A stretch of 64,000 nucleotides of DNA from Imbricaverruca yamaguchii (taxonomy: Eukaryota; Arthropoda; Thecostraca; Neoverrucidae), in the NCBI GenBank assembly GCA_034440575.1, contig JAOTOL010001499.1, positions 112,501-176,500 on the forward strand, written 5' to 3'. Numbering within the stretch: position 1 is the stretch's first letter; each line of letters opens with the position of its first letter. Positions 46,084-56,387 of this stretch are shown here, piece by piece. Under the pieces are notes generated by a model. That model ran no database searches, was not told the origin of the DNA, and worked only from the letters and a program-made list of their open reading frames with translations. The position numbers and the translations under genes were made by a program.

Positions 46084-47887
46084 TGCTGAATCCGAAAATA
46101 CCATCCATTTTTTCTCGATTAGCTCAAGTTTTCACACTACGTCAAAGATAACAACTCACACACTGATGTATCAGTGTGCATACTGCAGTATGATATATCA
46201 GTAGCGGAGAAAAGTGAGAAGTGTGAAACTTGGTGATCAGGACAAGCCGTTTGCCCCTCATATCTGCTGCAATTCATGTGTGGAAGGCCTACGAGCCTGG
46301 AAGAACAAGACCCGGAAATCCATACCGTTCGGCATTCCCATGGTGTGGCGGCAGGGAAAGGATCATACCACCGACTGCTATTTTTGTATGACAGATCTGA
46401 AAGGAGTAAATCGAAAGAAACAGAAACATGTAAAATATCCGGATGTGCCATCAGCCATCAAGCCAGTCCCTCATGGTCCAGATGTCCCCATCCCTGAACC
46501 TGATGTCGACATCGAGTCATCTTCCGACTCTAGTGGGGATAAAATGGACGCAGACGCGTCTGGTGCATATGAACCGACTGAGAACGATCGACCGGTACCC
46601 TTGAACCAAGCTGAGCTCATTGACCTAACGAGGGACCTGAACTTGTCCAAGGAATCTGCTCAGCTGCTGGGTTCACGGCTCCGTGAGAAACGTTTGCTGG
46701 CGCCTGAAATGACATTCTTTTGGTATCGTAATCGCGAAAAAGAATTCAGAGAATACTTTACCTTCGACGAAGAACATTCTCTAGTCTATTGCAACAACAT
46801 CGCGAGCCTAGTAGAAGCAATGGGTACAGAGTACAACCCGGCAGAATGGAGGCTGTTCATAGACTCCTCGAGTAGGAGCCTGAAGGCAGTTCTTCTGAAC
46901 AACGGCAATAAGTTCGCGTCGATTCCTTTTGGACACTCCGTGCAACTGAGGGAAACGAATAACAGCATGGAACTTTTGTTGTCTGCTTTGAACTACAAAG
47001 AGCATGGTTGGCTGATCTATGGTGACCTCAAGGTAGTAGGTCTCGTCCTTGAGCTGCACGAAATATCCATGCTTTCTATGCTTCTGGGACAGTCGGGCTG
47101 ACAAACAGCACTATGTACAGCGCGACTGGCCATCCAGGCATGCACTTGAACCTGGCTCCCACAACGTTTTGATGAAACATTTTGTGAAAGCACTGGATAA
47201 AGAAGGACGAGGATTTGCATTTTTGGGACAGAAATTTCCTCATGTGAGCAGAGCGGAGCTGAAGGCTGGTGTATTCGACGGTCCTCAGATAAGGGAGCTC
47301 ATGAAGAATACTCGATTCGAAGAATGTCTGGAACAGTGAACTCTCTGCATGGCTGGCCTTGAAGTCAATCATCACCAACTTCCTGGGTAATCACAGAAGT
47401 GCGGAATACGTGAAGGTCGTTGATGAGTTGATGGACAGTTTTCAGCAACTTGGTGCTCGAATGTCGGTAAAAATGCACTTCCTTATGTCCCATCTACATT
47501 ATTTCCCAGATAACTGTGGAGATTACATTGAAGAGCAGGGAGAACGCTTCCACAAAGACATACGGGTGATGGAAGAACGCTACCAAGGTCGGTGGGATGT
47601 GAACTTTCTGGCGGACTGTTGTTGGTGCCTGAAGAGGGATGTCCCATCTGCTCAACACAGTCGGAATTCCCTGAAAAGGCCATTTATTCCGCAGTAGTGT
47701 GTACTGTTGGGATACGCTTTGAATACACGTATGGTCCATCTGTTTGGAGTTTAAACCTTTATTTGTGCTTCTGTCGGATTCACTAGTAAACCAGTCAGAG
47801 CAATGTTTTGGTTCATATGAGTGAAATAACATGTTTTAAAAAAATCGAGCTAATCGAGCAAAGCGGATGCCATTTTCGGAATCAGCA
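46084..47887 (+). mobile_element. Candidate DNA transposon with ~42-bp terminal inverted repeats
   Basis: The left end (46084-46125, starting TGCTGAATCCGAAAAT) matches the reverse complement of the right end (47847-47887, starting TGCTGATTCCGAAAAT) at about 35 of 42 positions, and both share CTCGATTAGCTC at the inner edge. The 1.8-kb interval contains one broken ORF on the plus strand. A target-site duplication is not clear, and the true outer ends could lie a few bases further out. It lies in the intron between furry exons A and B. Confidence 0.7.
46214..47697 (+). pseudogene. Frameshifted orphan ORF inside the inverted-repeat element
   Basis: Three consecutive reading-frame pieces make up one protein-like sequence: 46214-about 47045, about 47049-47339 and about 47342-47697. 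Frames change near 47045 and near 47336, where an in-frame TGA also appears. The first piece has a Cys-rich segment (CCNSCVEGLRAWKN, FGIPMVW, then CYFCMTDLKGVNRK), an acidic linker (about residues 95-120) and a block reading WRLFIDSSSRSLKAVLL. Later pieces have YPCFLCFWDSR, FDGPQIRELM and DEQGERF-like/MEERYQGRWD blocks. I know this as a recurrent, multi-copy orphan family in arthropod and some other invertebrate genomes, with no function I can name. The frameshifts indicate a dead copy, and its position between inverted repeats suggests a transposon origin. Confidence 0.75.
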
Positions 47888-48806
47888 TGAAAAACTGACC
47901 TAAAAACAGCCGAGACATCCTTGACCTTATAAATCACGCAGACCAGTGTAATCATTAAACTTCTTCTTTGAACCGTTGCCTGCTTGTTTCAGATATCGGT
48001 CGGGAATCCGTGCGTGTATTTAATTTCTCACTGCAATAGTTCGCCTAGCCTAGCGTGCACGTGAAACGTGATTTGCTTTTTTTCATGACAATATTTGGTG
48101 CAAACAACAGCTGACATAGTTTTTATTAAAATATTACGTGCATTCTATTACATCATGCACGTATTCTAACAGCATAAGGCTCGGGCTACTTTCCCTGATA
48201 ATATAATAATCATAAGCTTGAAACATCAGTAGCACGCACTACGCGCATGTGGCCAATGATGATGTTCTTGAGAGATCAAGTGACCTACCGGTAACCCTCG
48301 AGTCACTATTGGTGTGTGGTGTGTGTGTGTGTGTGGGGGGGGGGGTGCACTCACTCCACGTAGCTTTTTCTAGAATAGCAGGAAAATCAATTGAGACAAC
48401 AACCTGAATCTTTAAATATCTTCAATTAAACACCTAGGTATCTGATGTAGAAAAAATATATTTATATATTTTCGTCATGTTTTACACACGAAGCTCAGAG
48501 TGCAATTTATTGAACTACGATTACCTGGGTCGGGCCCAGGGGTGGTCTATATTGATTGCTACCGTGTCTGCAATGCCCTCAGGTGCCTCTCCGTTCCATA
48601 CGTGAGCACTCAGCACGTTGCATGTCTAGCCTACCAATGGGGGCGGCGATATTTCATCCGCAGTGTCGAAGTGTAAGTCACAGCCTGGATAGCATCGCAA
48701 GCAGTGATCTAGGATGACCGGCCGGCTGGTGACATTATGATGCTGGCGATGTCGATGAACTGTGGAACATACACATCGAACGGGAACAAACACAGTACAG
48801 ATTATT

Positions 48807-48812
<6 letters not shown>
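47888..48812. other. Furry A-B intron, nothing recognised
   Basis: AT-rich sequence with a (GT)n plus G-run at 48310-48345. A (TA)n tract follows at 48815-48853. Confidence 0.5.
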
Positions 48813-48855
<43 letters not shown>

Positions 48856-49490
48856 CTATAATCGTGGGGGGTCTTGGATTGTAATTTGTCCATCATAAAC
48901 AGTATCACAGTAGTCAAAGTGTGGTCTGATGAATGCGGTGTATATCTGATCAAAATCGGTCTGGGTATATATTGTACCATAGGGTACAGTTGACCGAGTG
49001 GTCCGTTTAATTTGTTTATCAAGTTATTTTTATGTCCTCGTGAAAATGGAGATCTTGGGACAGAGCAAGCTCAGGATGGGTATGTGAGTCATGTGTTTGT
49101 ACGTTATCGCCTCCAAATATCAGTGATGGCGGGCTGTGCTGGCATTTGTGCGGAAACATTCGTTGACTCGTTTTCGAAGTGTTGAAGATGATTACCCCCA
49201 TGCTTGGTCATTTTTATGTATCTGGTCTAAATCGCGTTGAAGTGTCCGATGCGCAGCGCCAAGGTTGGCATTCGTGTGAGAGGCATACAGCGAAGTGTCA
49301 TCTGTGAATAAGATTATGTCAAGTGTTGGATATTGTAAAAGTTTGTCAAGATACAATAGTGACAATAAGGGTTCCAGGGCAGAACTTCGTGGAAATACTG
49401 CATTTATATTTTGTGTCGTGGAAAACGCGTCATCGATCCGTACCCGTCTTCTGTTTGTGTGAGTGATTAGGGTTTTATTGAGCATTAACC
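48813..49490 (-). mobile_element. Second, different non-LTR retrotransposon RT fragment
   Basis: On the minus strand the first piece reads RRRVRIDDAFSTTQNINAVF and then LEPLLSLLYLDKLLQY. This matches the GVPQGSVLGPLLFLLYINDL block of non-LTR RTs, followed by FTDDTSLYASHTN (the FADD catalytic box). The second piece (49201-49019) ends near HTHPELALSQDLHFHEDI. The third (to 48853) gives a thumb-like PILIRY and RPHFDYC-type block. It is frameshifted, shows no RNase H segment and abuts a (TA)n tract. It is not the missing core of the neighbouring I-type copy, because it lies 3' of that copy's terminal domain. Confidence 0.8.
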
Positions 49491-49635
49491 ATGGTCGATC
49501 ATTCAGTACTCATAACAGAACAGAGAACTACTTAGTCAGAACCATGTCGTGGTGTTGTGGTTGTGCAACTGCTTTTTACTGACCTGAATACCTTATCAAA
49601 AATACAATTTTCATAAATTATCGACACACCTTTCC

Positions 49636-51600
49636 TCAGCAGTCTGAGTCGTCCCGGAGGAGACTGGGGAATGTCCTGTTGGTTCCAAGGCACTGAACTC
49701 TTTCCCATGCGTTGTGCTGAAATGTGAGAATGCGATGTACCGTTAGTTGGGAATTGCATCGTGAGCATACTGGCTTATCTTCATTTGTGAGGAGGTGGCT
49801 GTGTGTGGTGTATGTACGTCCGATTCGGAGTCGTACCAGCGCCACCTACTCCGCTCGTACTTTCCTGGAAGACAGGGGCGAGCACCCTATTCGTGGTTTG
49901 ATTTCTTGGAGGTTGTTAGTGCTCAGGACGTCCCAGATGCGTTGCCATTTTCCTGAATGCACTCTGAGATCCATGAGATGCACTCTGAGATCTGAGGTAA
50001 AAATTTCGTCAAGGGAGAGACAGGGTGCGAGTGCATGGTTCCTGTGCCGTTGGTTTCGTCGCTGCGTTGGCGAGTTCATTCCCCTGATGCCAACGTGGCT
50101 CGGGATCCAGCGGAGGGAAACGAATCTCCATCCTCGTTTCAGTAGGGTGATCCGATATGGGATGTCCCGCAGAAGAGCTTCCTGGGGGTTGAAACTTTCA
50201 CAAACGGGGCGGGGATGGCCGAATGGTTAAGGTGTCGGGCTATGGGTATCTAAGGTCCCGGGTTCGACTCTAGCGCCACTCAGGACATTTCCCAATCCCG
50301 CGGCCCACCGGCGAAACAGTGTGGGCGGCGCCATTAGCCGTGAATGTGCATAAAGTGTGTCGTGAACCAACCAATAAAAAAACAACAACAAACTTTCACA
50401 AACGGATGCGTTTGACGGAAGTGAGAAGGACCTCGTGACGAATCCGGTGACGAACGCACATCCGGCACCCTGCTTTCCTTTTCAGCCATCTATATGTCAG
50501 GGTGCGTCCGTCGCACGTGGCTATGCGCTACATTGCGTTTAGCCGGAACAGCTCGATGAGGACGTCACTCTTCTTGGACGTGCGTAGGGCCAGGTCTATT
50601 TCTGACGATACTAATTCCTAGGCGATCGATCAGCGATACGAATCTCTGCGATCTACGTCTGCGATCGATCAGCGATACGAATCCCACGTATCAGGATGGA
50701 CACCACTTGTTCGACTTTGTTTTCCCACTCTTACGCAGAAGGGTTCAAAGGTTGCCTTTCGTCCTCCGTGGAACAGTGCCACTGGACGGCGAGAAAACGG
50801 CGCGTCATACGTTGGGTGTATTTCCTCAGTTTACACGCACAGCGAAAACCAAGCTTATCGCATCTCAACGTCAGGTGCGCCTCGTGGGCTTCCACATGGA
50901 GACTTGCTATTCGCGAAGTTCTGAATACGCGGTTGCAATGCACAAGGCTGTATTGTGAATCGTATGATGTAAGCGCTTTTTGGGGGTACTGGCAACCCCA
51001 TCCACAAAACAGTGACAGTCAGTCTTGGAGCGGATGATCCGACGGTGTATGTGTAGAAGTGTTGCACGGTCTGCTCCGAATGCTATTCGTGCCACACATC
51101 TCATGATATTAAGAGCTTTGAAACACCGCTGTCGCAGATATCTAAGGTGGTCACCGTATGTCAAACCGCTGTCGAGAGAGACGCCGAGGAACTTGGCGGA
51201 AGGTCGCAGCGAGATTGGTTTTCCTCATAGTTTGAGTGACAGTTCAGAGTAGCATGACAGTCGCTCGTCTTCTGATTAGTATATACGATTGCCACCAGTC
51301 ATGGAGTGAATCAGTAAGTCCAAATGGATTTTTTTTTATATTTGAAGAGGAGCCCTTTGCACCAGATCTTATCAAGATGACAAGAAATGTCGAGATAGAT
51401 GACAGAATGGTCATATCTAGAGTCAGTGATTTATACAGGTTGTGCGCCAGGTACAGTAGCCGCTTTTCTGCGCAATAGCTGCGACGATACCCACTCTGCG
51501 TATTTGTCAGTAGATAATGTTGAGTAAGATGGCGGTAGATACGTCTATGGACGATTTTCTCGAATATTTTGAACAATGCTAAGTGTAGTCTGAAGGGCAT
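49636..51600 (-). mobile_element. Degraded I-clade LINE: RT, RNase H and C-terminal Cys motif
   Basis: Read on the minus strand, the fragments are in canonical order. First are RT N-terminal blocks (51600-51244: FKIFEKIVHRRIYRHL, NTQSGYRR). Next is the RT C-terminal part (51164-50731: YGDHLRYLRQRCFKALNIMR, FGADRATLLHIHRRIIRSK, FRTSRIASLHVEAHE). Then comes the end of an RNase H domain (about 50190-50080: RWIPSHVGIRG). Last is the terminal segment (50079-49636: LRIGRTYTTHSHLL, CSRCNSQLTVHRIL). RT core blocks with the catalytic aspartates are missing here. Frameshifts and stops are frequent. RNase H after RT points to the I clade. A SINE is inserted at 50208-50389. Confidence 0.85.
50208..50389 (+). 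mobile_element. SINE family C, full length with 16-bp target duplication
   Basis: The head resembles a type II tRNA (GGGATGGCCGAATGGTTAAG, with box B GGTTCGACTC). The body contains CGAAACAGTGTGGGCGGCGC and ATGTGCATAAAGTGTGTCG, with an A-rich (AAC)n end. AAACTTTCACAAACGG occurs at 50192-50207 and 50390-50405, a perfect 16-bp duplication. The insertion splits the I-type LINE. Confidence 0.92.
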
Positions 51601-52177
51601 CCTTTGTGCTTGTATCCTGGCCTAATATCTGCTTCCCAGAATCTGCTTGGGTAAACACCTTACGTAAATAAGTTATTGAAGAACTTTGAGAGAGGTTCTG
51701 ATAGAACGGCAGGTAATTTAAGAAGTTTGACTGGAATTTGATCTGGGCCAGTGTATTTATTGCTTAGGGAGTTGATTATTCTAAGAACTGTCCGTCAGTC
51801 TGAATACTTCCCAGAGTAGACACTGTAATCGTGTTATGGGCTGGGACCTGATGTGCATCAGTTACGTCAAGAGTAGGTTGCGAAGCAAACTAATCATTTA
51901 GGAGCATAACTTTGTCATGATCGCCTGCCAGTATATTTCCGTCAGGTCCTTCGAGCGGTGGTCTCGTATCTTCTCTGGTTCATCCTGCTAAGGCATGCAG
52001 TGCGTGGAGGTATTTGTACAAGTCATGCTGTGATAATGACCTTTCCCACCTGTCGTTGTATGTGCTGTTTGCAGGTGGAGGTAGTTGGCTAGATGGATTG
52101 ATAGATAGAGCTGTTCGAGGTGCTATGCCAGAGATGGCCTGCCTGCGGTTTCATAGGTGACTTGTGTGTTGTTTCAG

Positions 52178-52311
52178 AGGTGACGTACCGGCTGCGCACC
52201 GCTCGTCCCATGATCCGCCAGCTGCTGCTGCAGTACCTGCTGCCCTGGCTCTATAACATGGAGCTGGTGGACCCCAACATCCAGCCGATGAGTCCTCTCG
52301 CCAAGTTTCAG
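52178..52311 (+). CDS. fry: Protein furry homolog, internal exon B
   Basis: A 134-base exon with acceptor TGTTTCAG at 52170-52177 and donor TTTCAG|GTCAGT at 52311/52312. The first two bases (AG) complete the Glu codon begun by exon A, giving FS-E-VTYRLRTARP, the expected family order. The exon continues through RQLLLQYLLPWLYNMELVDP, the LLPW..N.ELVD signature of furry proteins, and ends phase 0 after AKFQ. It is separated from exon A by a 10.3-kb intron filled with transposon remnants. A 69-base copy of the 3' end of this exon lies just inside the following intron (52335-52403). Confidence 0.92.
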
Positions 52312-52334
52312 GTCAGTAGTGGACAGACCCCGGT

Positions 52335-52403
52335 CTGCCGTGGCTCTACGACATGGAACTGGTGGACCCGAATATGCAGTCCATGTGTCCTCTCGCCAAG
52401 TTT
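52335..52403 (+). pseudogene. Diverged copy of the 3' end of furry exon B inside the next intron
   Basis: These 69 bases align without gaps to 52240-52308 of exon B with 10 differences: 7 at third codon positions, 3 at first, none at second. The copy would read LPWLYDMELVDPNMQS then MCPLAKF, but it is out of frame with exon B, has an in-frame TAG at 52317 and no clear acceptor. It ends in a hairpin with arms 52394-52403 and 52415-52424. It looks like a duplicated exon end, not a usable exon. Confidence 0.8.
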
Positions 52404-52983
52404 GTGTGAAACTTAAACTTGGCGAATGTCGTCTATGTGAACTTCAATGGTGTCTGAGGCATCACGGTCCGATCCGATCGTTTGTGTGAACCTGGTTCAA
52501 ACATGAGCATGGACTCTCTCGGGCATCACCCTCCGTCATGCCGAATTTCTGCGTCAGTGGGCTCGTGCTGACTTCATCCTCGCTCGTGAGAAGTGCTGTT
52601 GATACCTGAGCGTTGATGTAGCTGGTCAGCTCGTCTGCCGCCCAGCACAGTGTCTGGTCCAGGCTGTCTTTTGTTAATATTCGTCGGAACTAATTGATTG
52701 GCCTATCGATCATCTGTTGGGCTGATGTCCAGCTTCGTGGAATCAATGGATTGAATGGTTGTCAATCAGTCTATTTTTGAGCAGATGGCTCTAGATCGTA
52801 TCTTAAAACACCAATATGTACTCTGCCAGCGATCATTATAGCAAGACGAAACCGCCCTTGTGAGTGGTGGCTAGCACGCGCACGTGAAAAGCTAGAAGTC
52901 GCTCTTATGTCTGATTCACGCACTGACAAAAGCAATTGATGCGGGCCTGTTTTACCAATTGACCTCTCCTACTATATAGACGG
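52404..52983. other. Furry B-C intron, nothing recognised
   Basis: Apart from the hairpin at 52394-52424, ordinary sequence. Confidence 0.5.
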
Positions 52984-53372
52984 CCGACTTGCTACCCGCC
53001 GCACGGCCCACGCCCCACGTCGACGCCCACGCCCCACGCCCCACGCCACCCCCCCGCCCCACCCCCACCCCCAGCCCCCACGCCCCCGCCCCACCCCCCA
53101 CCCGCCCACGCCCACGCCCACGCCCCACGCCCACGCCCCACGCCCCACGCCCCACGCCCCACGCCCCACGCCCACGCCCCACGCCCCACGCCGACGCCCA
53201 CGCCGACGTCCACGCCCCACGTCGACGCTCACGCCTCACGTCGACGCCCACGCCCCACGCCTCACGCCCCACGCCAACGCCAACGTCGACGTCGACGTCC
53301 ACGCCCCACGCCCCACGCCCCACGCCCCACGCCCCACGCCCCACGCCCACGCCCCACGCCCTGCCCCGGCAT
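52984..53372. repeat. CCACGCC / CGACGCC low-complexity repeat
   Basis: C-rich 6-7-bp units (CCCCACG, CGACGTC) over ~390 bases. The 190-codon frames on both strands are repeat translations. Confidence 0.95.
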
Positions 53373-53554
53373 TTCCCAGCTGATTTGGTGCGAGCGGCGG
53401 CATATGGGCAATATATATATTGCCAAAAAATGTCGCCCCGTCTTGAAAAAAATGCTAGCCACACCTTTCCCCTTAATCGGCCCGGACACCCTGCCCGTTG
53501 GGTCGTTGAGCCCCTCCCATGCATTTAGAGTACATCCACCCATCGCAGGGACCC

Positions 53555-53900
53555 TCTCAACCAGTCGCGACTCCTTCCCGTAAACGCTGGCTCTTATCCG
53601 GTGCAGAGGGTCCCAACCTGAACTTGAGCCCACGGGCCCTATCCGTCGGTCGTGACTCCTTCCCGTATATTCTGGTCCTCTTATCCAGTGAAGAAGGTCT
53701 TAGTCAGAGGTCAGGGGTCCTCCCCGTTAGTCGGGACTCCTCGTAAACTATGACTCTATTTTCCAGTGAAGAAGGTCTTAGCCTGAGTTCAGGGACCCTT
53801 TCCGTCCGTCGCGACTCTTTCCCGTACACTCTGGTCCTCTTATCCGGTGCGGAGGGTCTCAACCTGAGCTCACAGGCCCTTTCCGCTTCATATACATGTT
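53555..53900. repeat. ~85-bp degenerate repeat, 4-5 copies
   Basis: Units share GTCGCGACTCTTTCCCGTAC, TCTGGTCCTCTTATCCGGTG and GAGGGTCTCAACCTGAGCTC-type segments. Confidence 0.8.
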
Positions 53901-54717
53901 CACTGCCTGAGAAGTCCCAGTAACACCGCTCTGCACTCACGACAGACCGCCAAACTTTTTTTCCATACGCGGCATTGTCGGCGAGTACTCTGTGAAAGGT
54001 TTAGTTGTCTGTCTAGTTATTTATGGAGGTCATATAAAGGTGGCCCTGCTTCCCTGTGAATAAGTGAAGGATCGACACAAGAAGTGCTGAGATCCGTCGG
54101 AAGCCTGATAACGTTGATGCCTGATGGCAGCTTTAAAAGTATAAATGTACGGTTCGAATCGAAACAGGATCATCGCCTCTGGGCGCTAAATGCTCTACCA
54201 TGGTCGATGCGGCCTAAAACCCTGATCACGCACACATACAGGATCATCGCTTCGTTGACTTATGCCGTCTGGTATGTGGTGACATCACCACTAAGGTGAA
54301 TGCCTGTGGTGGTGTTTACCCCGAAGCTCACAGCGGAAAAATGTGTATGGCGTCGGGAACACGATGGCAGCTATCTAAAGTCAGCATGCGTCTGATCAGT
54401 TCTAGTTCCTGCAATGGTCGACATTTATAATATTGACCCCGATTAACCTATAATTGAAGGGCCATGAGATTTCGGCCATCCCAATTTATACAGTGTCCAT
54501 GTCACTAAATATTCGTGTCTCCAGCCATTTCAGTTTCGGAATTATTGATGGATGCGGGGATTGAGCAGATCTCTACAGAACAAGATTTGACATTACAACT
54601 AGCAAACAGCAATATTCAATCTGCAGATAGGTCATGCTCTGCATGCACATACATATGCGTAGTAGAGGTGCAGTCTGAGATCGTCCGTCACGCGTTGGAA
54701 GTCGTGTCGTCTCCACT
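53901..54717. other. Furry B-C intron, nothing recognised
   Basis: Unique-looking sequence with no furry-like frame. Confidence 0.45.
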
Positions 54718-55422
54718 GTCTGGCGTGGTGCTATGTGTCCCATTGCCTCGTGCGCCCACCTGCGGCGTGGTGCTATGTGTCCCACTGCCTCGTGCGCCCA
54801 CCTGCGGCATGGTGCTGTGTGTGCCACTGCCTCGTGCGCCCACCTGCGGCATGGTGCTGTGTGTGCCACCGCCTCGCGCGTCCACCTGCGGCATGGTGCT
54901 GTGTGTGCCACCGCCTCGTGCGCCCAGCCTCGTGCGTCACCTGCGGCATGGTGCTGTGTGTGCCACTCGCCTGCGTGCGTCCACCCTCGCGACATGGTGC
55001 TGTGTGTGCCACTGCCTCGTGCGTCCACCTGCGGCATGGTGCTGTGTGTGCCACCGCCTCGCGCGTCCACCTTCGGCATGGTGCTGTGTGTGCCACCGCC
55101 TCGCGCGTCCACCTTCGGCATGGTGCTGTGTGTGCCACCGCCTCGCGCGTCCACCTTCGGCATGGTGCTGTGTGTGCCACCGCCTCGCGCGTCCACCTGC
55201 GGCATGGTGCTGTGTGTGCCACCGCCTCGTGCGTCCACCTGCGGCATGGTGCTGTGTGTGCCACTGCCTCGTGCGTCCACCTGCGGCATGGTGCTGTGTG
55301 TGCCACCGCCTCGCGCGTCCACCTGCGGCATGGTGCTGTGTGTGCCACCGCCTCGCGCGTCCACCTGCGACATGGTGCTGTGTGTGTCACTGCCTCGTGC
55401 GTCCACCTGCGGCACGCATCGA
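54718..55422 (+). repeat. 42-bp minisatellite upstream of furry exon C
   Basis: About 17 copies of a 42-bp unit (core CATGGTGCTGTGTGTGCCAC, then CGCCTCGCGCGTCCACCTGC). Because 42 is divisible by three, long open frames appear on both strands as 14-residue repeats. Given its place between exon B and the acceptor of exon C it is intronic DNA, not a protein. Confidence 0.93.
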
Positions 55423-55445
55423 CGCTGTGACGCGGTTCGTTGCAG

Positions 55446-55556
55446 TACTTCTCCCAGAACGAGCCGGCCAACTCGGGCCAGGCTCGACGCGAGGGCTGGG
55501 GCTCGGCCGAGGCCACCGAGATGGTGCTCAACAACCTGCTCTACATCACGGCCAAG
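55446..55556 (+). CDS. fry: Protein furry homolog, internal exon C
   Basis: A 111-base exon (37 codons, phase 0 at both ends). Acceptor GGTTCGTTGCAG ends at 55445; donor GCCAAG|GTGAGA at 55556/55557. It encodes YFSQNEP, then RREGWGSAEATEMVLNNLLY and ITAK, matching the GEGWGS.ATAMVLNNLMYMTAK block of FRY/FRYL. The array upstream (54718-55422) ends 24 bases before the exon. The 3' half of the exon with its donor is the founder of the 76-bp array that follows, so the real donor is the first of 11 nearly identical ones. Use of this first donor keeps the frame into exon D. Confidence 0.92.
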
Positions 55557-56335
55557 GTGAGAGCCGACCCGACGGGAGGGCTGGGGCTCCACCGAGATGG
55601 TGCCCAACACCCTGCTCTACATCACGGCCAAGGTGAGAGCCGACCCGACGGGAGGGCTGGGGCTCCACCGAGATGGTGCCCAACACCCTGCTCTACATCA
55701 CGGCCAAGGTGAGAGCCGACCCGACGGGAGGGCTGGGGCTCCACCGAGATGGTGCTCAACAACCTGCTCTACATCACGGCCAAGGTGAGAGCCGACCCGA
55801 CGGGAGGGCTGGGGCTCCACCGAGATGGTGCCCAACAACCTGCTCTACATCACGGCCAAGGTGAGAGCCGACCCGACGGGAGGGCTGGGGCTCCACCGAG
55901 ATGGTGCTCAACAACCTGCTCTACATCACGGCCAAGGTGAGAGCCGACCCGACGGGAGGGCTGGGGCTCCACCGAGATGGTGCCCAACACCCTGCTCTAC
56001 ATCACGGCCAAGGTGAAAGCCGGCCCGACGGGAGGGCTGGGGCTCCACCGAGATGGTGCTCAACAACCTGCTCTACATCACGGCCAAGGTGAGAGCCGAC
56101 CCGACGGGAGGGCTGGGGCTCCACCGAGATGGTGCCCAACACCCTGCTCTACATCACGGCCAAGGTGAAAGCCGGCCCGACGGGAGGGCTGGGGCTCCAC
56201 CGAGATGGTGCCCAACACCCTGCTCTACATCACGGCCAAGGTGAAAGCCGGCCCGACGGGAGGGCTGGGGCTCCACCGAGATGGTGCCCAACACCCTGCT
56301 CTACATCACGGCCAAGGTGAAAGCCGGCCCGACGG
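55482..56335 (+). repeat. 76-bp tandem array made of furry exon C 3' end plus its splice donor
   Basis: Each 76-bp unit has about 57 bases derived from exon C (from GAGGGCTGGGGCTC, lacking 9 exon bases, to GCCAAG) followed by 19 intron bases starting GTGAGAGCC or GTGAAAGCC. Donor-type GT sites fall at 55557, 55633, 55709, 55785, 55861, 55937, 56013, 56089, 56165, 56241 and 56317. The first is the authentic donor, followed by ten copies. Units vary between MVLNN, MVPNN and MVPNT codings. The four GTGAAAGCC units lie in the distal half. Confidence 0.95.
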
Positions 56336-56387
56336 TGAAGTCTGTCGGCGCCAGCTCTGCCGGATCGGTGCCTCGACGTTGAGACAA

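Noticed and set aside
50208..50290. tRNA genes (here and at 11421, 15334, 42455, 58452)
   Set aside because: Box A and B are present but acceptor stems do not pair and SINE bodies follow; they are tRNA-derived SINE heads.
48813..51600. One continuous LINE
   Set aside because: The RT catalytic block at 49192-49485 lies 3' of the RNase H and terminal domain, so two elements are present.
54515..55636. 373-codon plus-strand frame and 345-codon minus-strand frame with 14-residue repeats
   Set aside because: Both are translations of a 42-bp intronic minisatellite. The plus frame ignores the furry acceptor and uses other frames of exon C.
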